From contig NZ_JABACI010000001.1 in NCBI RefSeq assembly GCF_012524205.1, forward strand, positions 930,001 to 994,000: a stretch of 64,000 nt of DNA, written 5' to 3'. This document shows positions 9,586 through 17,757 of this stretch, one piece after another. The notes beneath the pieces are model-generated. The model was not told where the DNA came from, searched no databases, and worked only from the letters and a program-made list of their open reading frames with translations. The position numbers were made by a program, and so were the translations under genes. Within the stretch, counting starts at the first letter, position 1, and every line of letters begins with the position of its first letter. Origin of the DNA: Microbacterium salsuginis (lineage in GTDB: Bacteria; Actinomycetota; Actinomycetes; Actinomycetales; Microbacteriaceae).

Positions 9586-9687
9586 ATGACTGACAACGCA
9601 CGCTCTCTGTCCGCCTGGGAGGCGAACGGGACTGCCGGCATGATGATGGCCGGTGGCGTCGTCATGTGTTGTCGAATGTGCCACTAG
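9586..9687 (+). CDS. Leaderless 33-residue peptide ending in a Cys-rich tail (candidate leader peptide)
   Basis: ATG 9586 lies 7 bases after a near-consensus -10 box, so the mRNA should start at or one base before the initiation codon. The 33-residue product runs to TAG at 9685-9687 and ends M-C-C-R-M-C-H, with three Cys in the last six residues; the middle carries three consecutive Met. Leaderless polycysteine short ORFs that act as cysteine-responsive attenuators are known in mycobacteria, and the layout here is similar, with a regulator gene starting 216 bp downstream. I recognise no family. Its peptide role is inferred; a misread untranslated leader remains possible. Confidence 0.6.
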   Translation: MTDNARSLSAWEANGTAGMMMAGGVVMCCRMCH

Positions 9688-9903
9688 CACGGTGACCCCC
9701 GCCGGACGCCTCCCCCGTTTCTGAACACGGTCGAGGCTGTCCCCCGAAGCACCGGGACCGCGCGTCGATCACGCACGCCCGCTGTCGCTTCGCACATAAG
9801 CCCACCGTCGGGCACCGGCCTTCCTCGGGCCCCGGCCGATCCTGGCCGCAGCACATCCGAACCCGCACTCGCACACCGGGTTCCTCCCGCAAGGACCATC
9901 ATC

Positions 9904-10647
9904 ATGTCGACCACCGCCCTCCTCGACCGCCCCGCCGATACCGCCCGCCACCTGCGCGCCGTCAACCACCCCGCCCGCGTCGAAGCACCCGCGGCGCCGA
10001 CGCCCGAGCCGGCCCAGCCTGCCGGCCGCAACCTTCCCGCCGGCACCGCCCCTCGCGGCTTCGCGCTCTACGTCGGCCTCGACGAGGCCAAGGCCGCGGC
10101 CGCGGGCGTCAACCTCGGCGTGCTCGTCGACGCACTCCGCCGCACCATCGCAGAGCTCGCGCCCGCTGCCGAGACCTACGCCACCGTGGCCCTCGCTCCG
10201 GTGGGCGCCGGCGGCCGCGATGTCGACGTCGTCCGGCTCGCGCTGCACGAGCCGTCGGCGATCGCCCGCACCAAGCAGGACGAGCCCGAGGACGAGGACC
10301 GCAATGCCGGCGGGGTCGTCGTCGACATCTCGCGCAAGCGCGTGCTGATCGACGGCGAGTCCGCCGCGTTCACCTTCAAGGAGTTCGAGCTGCTGCAGTA
10401 CCTCGTGCTGCGCGAGGGCCGCACCATCGAGCGCACCGAACTCGTCACGTCGCTGTGGCAGGGCGCGACCGAGGAGGAGGCACCGGGCGAGCGCACGATC
10501 GATGTGCACGTGCGGCGACTGCGGGCCAAGCTCGGCCGCTACGAGGACATCGTGCGCACCGTGCGCGGCGTCGGCTACCGCTTCGACCGCCACGCCGACG
10601 TCGTGATCCGCTACGGCCACGGCACCCCGTCGCCCGACCGCTTCTGA
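9904..10647 (+). CDS. Winged-helix (OmpR/PhoB-type C-terminal domain) regulator without receiver domain
   Basis: A 247-residue protein. Residues 1-50 are Ala/Pro-rich and low complexity. About 50-120 form an uncharacterised domain (GFALYVGLDEAKAAAAGV onward). About 135-240 form a PhoB/OmpR-type DNA-binding domain, with KEFELLQYLV, ERTIDVHVRRLRAKLG and the terminal VRGVGYRF hairpin. There is no phosphorylatable receiver domain, so it is not a standard response regulator. The start follows AAGGA. The 216-bp leader between the Cys-rich short ORF and this gene suggests leader-dependent control. The signal it senses is unknown. Confidence 0.85.
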   Translation: MSTTALLDRPADTARHLRAVNHPARVEAPAAPTPEPAQPAGRNLPAGTAPRGFALYVGLDEAKAAAAGVNLGVLVDALRRTIAELAPAAETYATVALAPVGAGGRDVDVVRLALHEPSAIARTKQDEPEDEDRNAGGVVVDISRKRVLIDGESAAFTFKEFELLQYLVLREGRTIERTELVTSLWQGATEEEAPGERTIDVHVRRLRAKLGRYEDIVRTVRGVGYRFDRHADVVIRYGHGTPSPDRF

Positions 10648-10708
10648 TCCGCGCGCATCCAGGCGCCCCGAGACGGAGATGTCGGGAGGCGGCGCGTAGG
10701 GTGAGGGC

Positions 10709-11722
10709 ATGACGACGTCGCTCTCGCGCATTCCTCGGACGAGGGATGCCGCGGCGTACGCCGAACGCTCACGCAGGGGTGCGCGCGACCCGAGACCCGA
10801 CCACGGCCGACCGCTCGAGACCGAGTACCGGCCGCGGCATCCGCTGGATCTTCGACGCACGGTGCTGTATCAGCGCCACGGCGCCGGCGACCCCACGATG
10901 TCCGTCTCGGGGTCGGTGATCTGGTGGGCGAGCCGGACGCCGATGGGCATCGCGACCCTCGCGATCCGCGAGACCCACCCCGGCGTCATCCGCGGAGCGG
11001 CGTGGGGTCCCGGGCGTGAATGGGCGCTGAGCATGCTCCCGGCCCTGTGCGGAGCCGACGACGAGCCTGGCGACTTCGACGCTTCGCGGCATCCGCTCAT
11101 CGCCGACGCGCACCGCCGCAACCCGGGGATCCGGCTCTCACGCACCGATCTGGTGTTCGACGCGCTCGTCAGCGCGATCTTCGAGCAGAAGGTCACGGGC
11201 ATGCAGGCGTTCGGTGCGTGGCGTCGCATCGTGACGTGGTGCGGCGAGCGCGCCCCCGGCCCGACGCCCACGCCGATGTTCGCACCGCCGACGATCGAGG
11301 GCTGGCAGCACGTGCCGTCGTGGGCCTGGCATCGGGCAGGACTCGAGCCCCCGCAGTCCCAGACCGTGGTGCGCGCGGCGCGACGGGGTGACTCGCTCGT
11401 TCGCGCGCTGCACGCCGCCGAAGACGGCGAGGCCGTGGACCGCGTGCTGATCAGCCAGCCGGGGATCGGCCCCTGGACCTCGGCCGAGACGCGCATCCGG
11501 GCGTTCGGAGATCCCGATGCGGTCAGCGTCGGCGACTACCACCTCGCCCACGAGGTCGGCTATGCGCTGACGGGTCGCCGCGTGGACGACGACGGGATGC
11601 TGCAGCTCCTGGCACCGTGGGCGGGTCACCGTCAGCGGGTGATCCGGCTGATCGGCGCGAGCGGCATCCATGAGCCACGGCGCGGTCCGCGCCTGCACCC
11701 GGAAGACCACCGCACGCGCTGA
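10709..11722 (+). CDS. AlkA-like DNA-3-methyladenine glycosylase (HhH-GPD superfamily)
   Basis: A 337-residue base-excision repair glycosylase. The N-terminal domain resembles the AlkA beta domain. The helix-hairpin-helix is about residues 245-265 (LISQPGIGPWTSAETRIRAF), followed by VSVGDYHL with the catalytic Asp. It removes alkylated bases from DNA. TAGGGT (10697-10702) lies six bases before ATG, so a leaderless transcript is likely. It is flanked by the winged-helix regulator and a VOC protein; no operon is evident. Confidence 0.85.
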   Translation: MTTSLSRIPRTRDAAAYAERSRRGARDPRPDHGRPLETEYRPRHPLDLRRTVLYQRHGAGDPTMSVSGSVIWWASRTPMGIATLAIRETHPGVIRGAAWGPGREWALSMLPALCGADDEPGDFDASRHPLIADAHRRNPGIRLSRTDLVFDALVSAIFEQKVTGMQAFGAWRRIVTWCGERAPGPTPTPMFAPPTIEGWQHVPSWAWHRAGLEPPQSQTVVRAARRGDSLVRALHAAEDGEAVDRVLISQPGIGPWTSAETRIRAFGDPDAVSVGDYHLAHEVGYALTGRRVDDDGMLQLLAPWAGHRQRVIRLIGASGIHEPRRGPRLHPEDHRTR

Positions 11723-11851
11723 TCTTCGCCGTCGACCGGCGTTCCTTCGCCGGTCATGCGGGGAGCGTTGCGGATGTCGGAGGCCCGGAGAACACTGGGT
11801 CGGGCCACGCGGCCGGGCGCGGCATCCATCTTCTACGTCCAGGAGTTCACT

Positions 11852-12268
11852 ATGCCCAGCCTCAACCCGTACCTGTCCTTCAAGAACGAGGCCCGCGAGG
11901 CCATGACCTTCTACCAGAGCGTGTTCGGGGGCGACCTCGACGTCAACACGTTCGGCGAGTACGAGGGCATGGTGCAGGACCCCGCCGAGAACGACCTCAT
12001 CATGCACGCCCAGCTCACCAGTCCCGACGGCTTCGTGCTGATGGGGGCGGACACGCCCTCGGGGATGGAGTATCAGAAGCCCGCCGGCATCTCGGTGTCC
12101 GTCAGCGGCGACGACGAGACGTCGCTGCAGGGCTACTGGGACAAGCTCGCCGACGGCGGGACGATCGTCATGCCGCTGGACACCCCGCCGTGGGGTGGAA
12201 AGTTCGGGATGCTGACCGACAAGTTCGGCATCGACTGGATGATCTCGATCGACCCGGCGCAGGACTGA
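11852..12268 (+). CDS. PhnB-like VOC-fold protein
   Basis: A 138-residue single-domain glyoxalase/VOC protein of the PhnB/YjdN type, recognised by LNPYLSFKNEAREAMTFY near the N-terminus, VFGGDL, and GGTIVMPLDTPPWGGKFGMLTDKFGIDWMI-type C-terminal half (HxFGxxxDxFGxxW family pattern with the first position changed). These proteins bind small molecules or metals; no specific reaction can be read from sequence. The ATG start follows AGGAG. Transcription is stopped by the strong hairpin at 12277-12310. Confidence 0.85.
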   Translation: MPSLNPYLSFKNEAREAMTFYQSVFGGDLDVNTFGEYEGMVQDPAENDLIMHAQLTSPDGFVLMGADTPSGMEYQKPAGISVSVSGDDETSLQGYWDKLADGGTIVMPLDTPPWGGKFGMLTDKFGIDWMISIDPAQD

Positions 12269-12318
12269 CGCGGCCTGTCCGGTGCGATGGGCGAGCCTGT
12301 CGCACCGGACGCAGCCGC
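12269..12318. terminator. Bidirectional terminator hairpin between convergent genes
   Basis: GTCCGGTGCGA (12277-12287) pairs perfectly with 12300-12310 around a 12-base loop. An outer CGCGGC/GCCGCG pair (12270-12275 and 12313-12318) extends the stem. It fills the 53-bp gap between the stop codons of the convergent VOC and aldo/keto reductase genes, so it can serve both strands. There is no long T-run. Confidence 0.8.
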
Positions 12319-12321
12319 GGC

Positions 12322-13239
12322 TCAGGCGTAGCGGCTGTCGTCGATCGGTGAGGGTGCCGGGCCGAGTGCCTCCAGCTCTGCCCACAGCTCCTCCGGGATC
12401 GGAGTCGCCGCGAGCTCGTCCAGCTGTGCGCGGCGACCGGGAGACGCGACCCCGACGACGGTCGAATCGACCAGCGGCGACCGCAGTGAGTAGTGCAGCG
12501 CGACTGCCGGCAGCGAGACGCCGTGAGCGACGCAGATCTTCTCGAGTCGCTCCACCCACGCGATGAGCTCCGGCGTCGCGGGACGGTAGTCGTAGATCGC
12601 GCCCTCGCGGGGCCCCGTGACGAGGATGCCCGAGCCGAAGGGTGCCGCGTTGAAGACCGTCATCCCGCGCTCCTGCGCGTCGGCGAACACCACCCCGGCG
12701 GACTGGTCCACCACCGTGAAGCGGTTGTGGATCAGCACCGCGTCGAACACTCCGGTGCCGACGTAGCGGGCCATCAGCGGCACGGGCGCGGCAGCCACGC
12801 CGATGCCGTCGACGCGACCCGATTCTCGAAGCTCGACCAGCGCCTCCACTGCGCCGCCCGGGCCCATCGCCTCTTCGAAGGTCACCGTGTAGGGGTCGTG
12901 CAGGTGCAGCAGCGGGAGGCGGTCCACGCCCAGCCGCGTGATCGTCTCCTCGAACGAGCGCATCACGCGCTCGCGGCCGAAGGCCCCGGTCTCGGGGTCG
13001 GCGTCGACCTTCGAGATGACCCGGGTCGCGGCATCCGGTCCGATGCGGGCGATCGCGAGACCCAGGACCGCCTCAGAGCGGCCCCCGGAGTAGTTGTTCG
13101 AGGTGTCGGCGAAACCGTGGCTGCTGCTGAGGAGGTCGATGGCGATCGCCACCGCGGCCTCTTCTTCGGGCGAACCGGGTTCGGTGTTGCGGCCGAGGCC
13201 GGAGGTTCCGAGGGTGAGCGGGCTGACGTTGAGGGCCAT
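12322..13239 (-). CDS. Aldo/keto reductase (D-threo-aldose dehydrogenase-like)
   Basis: A 305-residue AKR-fold protein. Near residue 43 it has the catalytic Asp and Tyr region FADTSNNYSGGRSE, then HLHDPY with the His, and a C-terminal NAD(P)-binding loop. The N-terminus begins LTLGTSGLG. It resembles the branch acting on L-fucose, D-arabinose or galactose-type aldoses, an inference from overall pattern only. ATG 13239 is chosen because the TLG(T/C)(S/A)GLG strand starts there and upstream codons are unrelated. It converges on the PhnB-like gene. Confidence 0.85.
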   Translation of the reverse strand: MALNVSPLTLGTSGLGRNTEPGSPEEEAAVAIAIDLLSSSHGFADTSNNYSGGRSEAVLGLAIARIGPDAATRVISKVDADPETGAFGRERVMRSFEETITRLGVDRLPLLHLHDPYTVTFEEAMGPGGAVEALVELRESGRVDGIGVAAAPVPLMARYVGTGVFDAVLIHNRFTVVDQSAGVVFADAQERGMTVFNAAPFGSGILVTGPREGAIYDYRPATPELIAWVERLEKICVAHGVSLPAVALHYSLRSPLVDSTVVGVASPGRRAQLDELAATPIPEELWAELEALGPAPSPIDDSRYA

Positions 13240-13311
13240 GACATCCGTTTCGTATCGCGCGGTCGGTGCCTCCAACCTACCGATCGCCCCGGGGCCCCGT
13301 AGGCTGTGGCC

Positions 13312-13536
13312 ATGGCATCGAGGGGCAGAGGCTGGACCCGGGGGCACTCCGGCTGGGCAGCCGGAACAGCGCTCATGTTCACGCTCGGGATCGTCTTCGG
13401 ACTGATCTGGGGGAACGTGCTGCTCGGGGTGGTGCTGGCGGCTGCGGTATCGATCGGGTGGCTCATGGCGTACGAGTCGTGGCGAGGGCGCAACGTCGGC
13501 CTCGAGAACCGCGACGACGACGGCGCCCAGATCTGA
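13312..13536 (+). CDS. Small membrane protein, unknown function
   Basis: A 74-residue protein with a basic N-terminus, two adjacent hydrophobic segments (about 18-34 and 36-52) and a polar acidic tail. I recognise no family. TAGGCT (13300-13305) ends six bases before ATG 13312, supporting a leaderless start there rather than the GTG six bases upstream. It is divergent from the aldo/keto reductase. Confidence 0.7.
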   Translation: MASRGRGWTRGHSGWAAGTALMFTLGIVFGLIWGNVLLGVVLAAAVSIGWLMAYESWRGRNVGLENRDDDGAQI

Positions 13537-13598
13537 CGCGGGCGACCCTACACAACACGCCCGGAGCGTCGTATCGTGGCCGCCAGGAGGTGGTCCGC

Positions 13599-13784
13599 AT
13601 GCAGACACGTGTGGGCGACCGCGTGATCATCCACGGGCGAGTCGTCGGTGCGGCCGAACGCGCCGGCGAGGTCGTCGAGGTCCGCGGAAGCGAGGCGAAT
13701 CCGCTGCTGGTCGTACGTTACGACGACGGCCATGAGGCGATCCTGTCACCCGGGAGCGACTGCGAGATCCGGCACGCTCCCTGA
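13599..13784 (+). CDS. DUF1918 small protein
   Basis: A 61-residue DUF1918 protein, an actinobacterial family of unknown function with a small beta-barrel-like fold: GDRVIIHGRVVG near the start, then GEVVEVRG and VRYDDGHEAI before a final PGSD. The start is set by AGGAGG (13585-13590). It stands alone and converges on the S9 peptidase gene. Confidence 0.85.
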   Translation: MQTRVGDRVIIHGRVVGAAERAGEVVEVRGSEANPLLVVRYDDGHEAILSPGSDCEIRHAP

Positions 13785-13847
13785 GGCCGGCGTCGAGTCC
13801 GCGGTACGTCCGGCACCGAGCCGGCGCCGGCGCCCGGACCGACCGGC

Positions 13848-15974
13848 TCAGCCGAGCAGCTCGGGCCGCACGAACTCCTCGCCGCGGACGTGCTCGGCGA
13901 GGAAGGCGAAGACGGTCTCGTACCAGACGACCGCGTGCTGGGGCTTGAGCACCCAGTGGTTCTCGTCGGGGAAGTACAGGAAACGGTGCGGCATCCGCCC
14001 GTCCTCGTCGGCGTGGTGCTCGGCGAGCTCGGACCACAGCCGGAGGCCCTCGCCGATCGGCACGCGGTAGTCCTTGTCGCCGTGGACCACGAGAAGCGGC
14101 GTGCGGATGTCGCGCACGAACCGGTGCGGTGAGTGCTCGAGCATCGCCTCGGGCGTGAAGATCCGCTGCCAGTAGTCCGATCCATCGGTCGTGCCGGCGA
14201 ACTGGTCGAGCGCCCACAGGCTCGCGTGCGTGACGATCGCGCGGAACCGATCGGTGTGACCGGCGACCCAGTTGGCCATGTAGCCGCCGAACGATCCGCC
14301 CATCGCCGCGGTCCGCGTCTGGTCGATGTCGTCGCGCTCGGTCACCGCGTCGGTGATCGACAGCAGGTCGGTGTAGGGCTTGTCTCCCCAGCTGTTCCAG
14401 CCTCGGGCGATGAAGTCCAGCCCGTATCCGGTCGACAGCGCCGGGTCCGGCAGCAGCACCGCGTAGCCCTGCGCGACCGCCAGCAGCGGCGCCCATCGCC
14501 AGCTCCAGGCGTTCCAGCTGTTCAGCGGACCGCCGTGGATCCAGAGCAGGAGCGGGGCCGGGGCATCCGCCGACGCGCCATCGGGAAGCAGCAGCCACCC
14601 GCGTACGCGCGCGCCGTCTTCGGCGGTCGTCTCGACCTCGGTGATCGTGCCGGGCGCGGTGGGCGCAGGCGCCGGAGTGACCAGCGGGGTGACGGCACCG
14701 TCGCGTGCGATGCGCACCGGATGCGGCGGCACGACCCACGACGAACGCAGAGCCACGAGTGCCCCGCTCGTGCGGTCGACCGCGACGTGCGAGTACGCGA
14801 AGTCGTCGTGGGTGAGCTGCGCGGGCGTCGATCCGTCCAGTGGGATGCGGAAGACCGGCCCGCGCCCGTCCGAATCCGCCGTCGCGATCAGCGCCGAGTC
14901 ATCCGCGTCGAAGACGAACGAGCTCGGCCAGCGGTCCCAGCCCTCGGCGATCCGGCGCGCCGCCGCGCCGTCGAGGTCGGCGACCCACAGCTCGTAGTCG
15001 GTCGGGCCCTGCGGCGTGCTCTTCTCGGTGCGCAGATACGCCAGACGCGTTCCGTCGTGGCTGATCGCCGGCATCTCGTAGTCGACGCCTCCCTCGTCGA
15101 AGAGCGTCTGCTGCTCGCCGGTCGCGGTGTCGATGCGCACGATCACGCGCCGGCCGCTGCGCTGCTCGTGTCGTTCGAGTGACACCACGAGCGTCGCACC
15201 GTCCGGCGTCAGCGCCGCCTCGGCATGGTCGGCCGAGCGGCCCGGCTGCGGCGTCAGGTCGCGCGGGCGAGGCAGCGTCGCGGGATAGGGCTCGTGATGG
15301 GACGCCGCAGCCTCCGATGCCGGAGCGGCATCGGCATCCGCCGCATCCTCCTCCGCAGTCTCTGCGACCACCGCCGCGATCGTGTCGGCGAGGTCGTCGA
15401 GGTCCAGTGCGAGCAGGTGCGGCTGGGAGGGGCCGAGGTCGTGGTCCCAGTACCGCACGGGGTAGGCGTCGTGCAGGATGGCCGACACCTTCTTCTCCTT
15501 GCGCCGTGCGCGCAGGGCGGCGTCGGCCTCGAGGGAGTCGGAAGCGGGAAGGAGGGATGCCGCGATCACGACCCGCTCGCTGGCTTCGGCGGTGGCGGCG
15601 ATGCCGTCGACGCCCCCGGCCAAGCGGGTCGCGGGGCGCGCCTCGCCACCGGCGGCCGGAAGCACCCACAGCTGCCCGGACTCCTCGTCGCCGTCTCCGT
15701 CGGCGCGGGCGGAGACGAACAGCAGGTCGCCGTCGGCGGTGAAGGCCGCGCCGCTCTCGCCCTTCGCGGAGCGGGTGAGACGCCGCGGTGCGCCGCTGCC
15801 GTCGGCGGGCACCGCCCACAGTGACCGCTCGTAGCCGGTCGCGTCCTTCTTCAAGGCGGCGACGGTGAGAACGGCGGACCGGCCATCCGGCGACAGCGCC
15901 AGCGCCTCCACTCGCGGAAGCGCGATGTATTCGGTGAGCGCGTGGAACGGAGTGGAGTCGGAAGGGGTCGCCAT
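13848..15974 (-). CDS. S9-family prolyl oligopeptidase-type peptidase
   Basis: A 708-residue serine peptidase. Residues 1-430 form a beta-propeller of repeated S-P-D-G and D-G-T-x-L blades (TolB/WD40-like). About 450-708 form an alpha/beta-hydrolase domain with oxyanion region IHGGP, nucleophile Ser 561 in GGSFGGYMA, Asp in VHGDKDYRVP and His in ENHWVLKP. It resembles acylaminoacyl- and dipeptidyl-peptidases that cleave short peptides. No signal peptide is seen, so it is cytoplasmic. Residues about 200-235 are Ala/Glu-rich and low complexity. Confidence 0.93.
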   Translation of the reverse strand: MATPSDSTPFHALTEYIALPRVEALALSPDGRSAVLTVAALKKDATGYERSLWAVPADGSGAPRRLTRSAKGESGAAFTADGDLLFVSARADGDGDEESGQLWVLPAAGGEARPATRLAGGVDGIAATAEASERVVIAASLLPASDSLEADAALRARRKEKKVSAILHDAYPVRYWDHDLGPSQPHLLALDLDDLADTIAAVVAETAEEDAADADAAPASEAAASHHEPYPATLPRPRDLTPQPGRSADHAEAALTPDGATLVVSLERHEQRSGRRVIVRIDTATGEQQTLFDEGGVDYEMPAISHDGTRLAYLRTEKSTPQGPTDYELWVADLDGAAARRIAEGWDRWPSSFVFDADDSALIATADSDGRGPVFRIPLDGSTPAQLTHDDFAYSHVAVDRTSGALVALRSSWVVPPHPVRIARDGAVTPLVTPAPAPTAPGTITEVETTAEDGARVRGWLLLPDGASADAPAPLLLWIHGGPLNSWNAWSWRWAPLLAVAQGYAVLLPDPALSTGYGLDFIARGWNSWGDKPYTDLLSITDAVTERDDIDQTRTAAMGGSFGGYMANWVAGHTDRFRAIVTHASLWALDQFAGTTDGSDYWQRIFTPEAMLEHSPHRFVRDIRTPLLVVHGDKDYRVPIGEGLRLWSELAEHHADEDGRMPHRFLYFPDENHWVLKPQHAVVWYETVFAFLAEHVRGEEFVRPELLG

Positions 15975-16067
15975 GGCTCCACGCTAACCGAGGGCCTGCG
16001 GCATCCGCGGCACCTCCTGGGCACGGAGTTGACGGGCACCGCCGCGCTCGGCCATCGTCGAGGGGAC

Positions 16068-16841
16068 ATGACCGATTCCCCGAACTCGCCGCTTCCGCTC
16101 ACCATCGCCGTGGTCGGAGGCGCCGGCGTCGTGGGCCGTCCCACCGTCGAAGCCGTGCGCGCAGCCGGCCACCGCGCGATCGCGCTCAGTCGCAGCTCCG
16201 GCGTGGACCTCCTCACCGGCACCGGACTGGACGCCGCCCTCGCCGGGGTCGATGCCGTCGTCGATGCATCCAACGTGACCACGCTGTCGGCGCGCAAGGC
16301 GACGCGCTTCTTCCAGACCGCCACCGGCAACCTCGTCGCCGCGGCCGCGCGGGCAGGCGTCCGGCACATCGTGGTGCCGTCGATCGTCGGCATCGATCGG
16401 ATGCCCCACGAGTACTACGCCGGCAAGCTCGCACAGGAAGCGGTGGTGGAGGCGTCGTCTGTCCCCTGGTCCATCCTGCGCGCCACCCAGTTCCACGAGT
16501 TCTCGGCACAGCTGTTCCAGCGCGGCCAGGTCGGACCGTTCCATCTCGCACCGCGAGCCCGCGTGCAGCCGATCGCGGCACGCGAGGTCGGCGCTCGCCT
16601 CGCGGAGCTGGCCGCCGGTACGGCTCGCGGGCGGGTGGCAGATCTCGCGGGGCCTCGTGAGGAACGCCTGGACGACATGGTCAAGGCCTACGCCGGCCGC
16701 ATCGGACACCGCGGCTGGGTGCCATCGGTCAGCCTGCCCGGCGCCCAGATGAAGGGCATGCGGGCAGGGCTCGCGTTGCCGGGTCCGGGCGCGGAATTCG
16801 GCACCGAGACGTTCGCCGGATGGCTGGAGGGCCTCGGCTGA
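16068..16841 (+). CDS. NmrA-like NAD(P)-binding protein, copy 1
   Basis: A 257-residue atypical short-chain dehydrogenase of the SDR_a5/NmrA type. It has the Rossmann start TIAVVGGAGVVGRPTV, SRSSGVDLLTG, and YYAGKLAQE in place of the classical YxxxK. The preceding RATQFHEF motif is shared with two other proteins in this window (16907-17653 and 34086-34829). Such proteins may be quinone or flavin-linked oxidoreductases or redox sensors. It starts at ATG 16068 after AGGGGA and is divergent from the S9 peptidase. Confidence 0.85.
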   Translation: MTDSPNSPLPLTIAVVGGAGVVGRPTVEAVRAAGHRAIALSRSSGVDLLTGTGLDAALAGVDAVVDASNVTTLSARKATRFFQTATGNLVAAAARAGVRHIVVPSIVGIDRMPHEYYAGKLAQEAVVEASSVPWSILRATQFHEFSAQLFQRGQVGPFHLAPRARVQPIAAREVGARLAELAAGTARGRVADLAGPREERLDDMVKAYAGRIGHRGWVPSVSLPGAQMKGMRAGLALPGPGAEFGTETFAGWLEGLG

Positions 16842-16906
16842 CGCTTCCGCGGGCGGCGCCCGTCAGCGACCATGGAGGTCAACGCAACGCCGACCGAGAG
16901 GACGAC

Positions 16907-17653
16907 GTGAAGTTCGCGATCGCCGGCGGCACCGGACTCACCGGCGCGCATCTGACGACGGCCGCCCGCGCACGGGGGCACGAGGTGGTCGTCCTCTCAC
17001 GGCGCACGGGAGTCGAGCTGCTGAGCGGTGCCGGGCTTGCCGGGGCGCTGGACGGTGTCGACGCCGTGCTCGACGTGACGAACGTCACCACATCGAAGCC
17101 GGACGTGTCGGTGTCGTTCTTCGCGGGGGCGACAAAGAGCCTCCTCGCCGCCGAACGCCGCGCGCGCGTGCCGCACCATCTCGCCCTGACGATCGTGGGA
17201 GCGGATGCTGCGCCCGATGGCTACTACGCGGGCAAGCTCGTGCAGGAACGACTGATCGCGAACGGGCCGACGCCCTGGACCGTGCTGCGCGCGACGCAGT
17301 TCCACGAATATGCGGCCATACTGTTCCACCGGGGACGCGCCGGCGTCCACGTGGCGCCGCACGGTCGCGTGCAGCCGATCGCGGCGCAGGAAGTCGCCGA
17401 GCACCTGCTCGATCTTGCCGAGGGGCAGCCCGCCGGCAGAGCCGCCGACCTGGCCGGCCCGCGAGAGGAGGACCTCCTCGAGATCGTCCGGGCCTATGCG
17501 CACGCGATCGGGTTCCGGGGCCTCATCGCGGCCGTCGACCCACCCGGCGCGTACGGGCACGCGCTGCGCAGCGGCGCTCTGCTCCCGGCGCCCGGAGCGA
17601 CCCTGGGTCGGCAGACGTTCGCTGAATGGCTCGACGCCCTTCCCGACGCGTGA
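16907..17653 (+). CDS. NmrA-like NAD(P)-binding protein, copy 2
   Basis: A 248-residue tandem paralogue of the preceding gene, 65 bp downstream. Matching landmarks are IAGGTGLTG, SRRTGVELLSG, YYAGKLVQE, RATQFHEY and RVQPIAAQEVA. The two genes probably form one transcript after duplication. The GTG start follows GAGAGGA. The third family member sits near 34.5 kb beside an Rrf2 regulator. Cofactor binding is clear; the substrate is unknown. Confidence 0.85.
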   Translation: MKFAIAGGTGLTGAHLTTAARARGHEVVVLSRRTGVELLSGAGLAGALDGVDAVLDVTNVTTSKPDVSVSFFAGATKSLLAAERRARVPHHLALTIVGADAAPDGYYAGKLVQERLIANGPTPWTVLRATQFHEYAAILFHRGRAGVHVAPHGRVQPIAAQEVAEHLLDLAEGQPAGRAADLAGPREEDLLEIVRAYAHAIGFRGLIAAVDPPGAYGHALRSGALLPAPGATLGRQTFAEWLDALPDA

Positions 17654-17757
17654 GCCGCGCGTCGGCGAGCAGCGCGCGATGCTAGGCTCCGCGAGGCTCG
17701 CTCCGCCGCGCGCGAGCTCGGCACGATGGCACCGGCACGACAGGACACAGAGAACGA

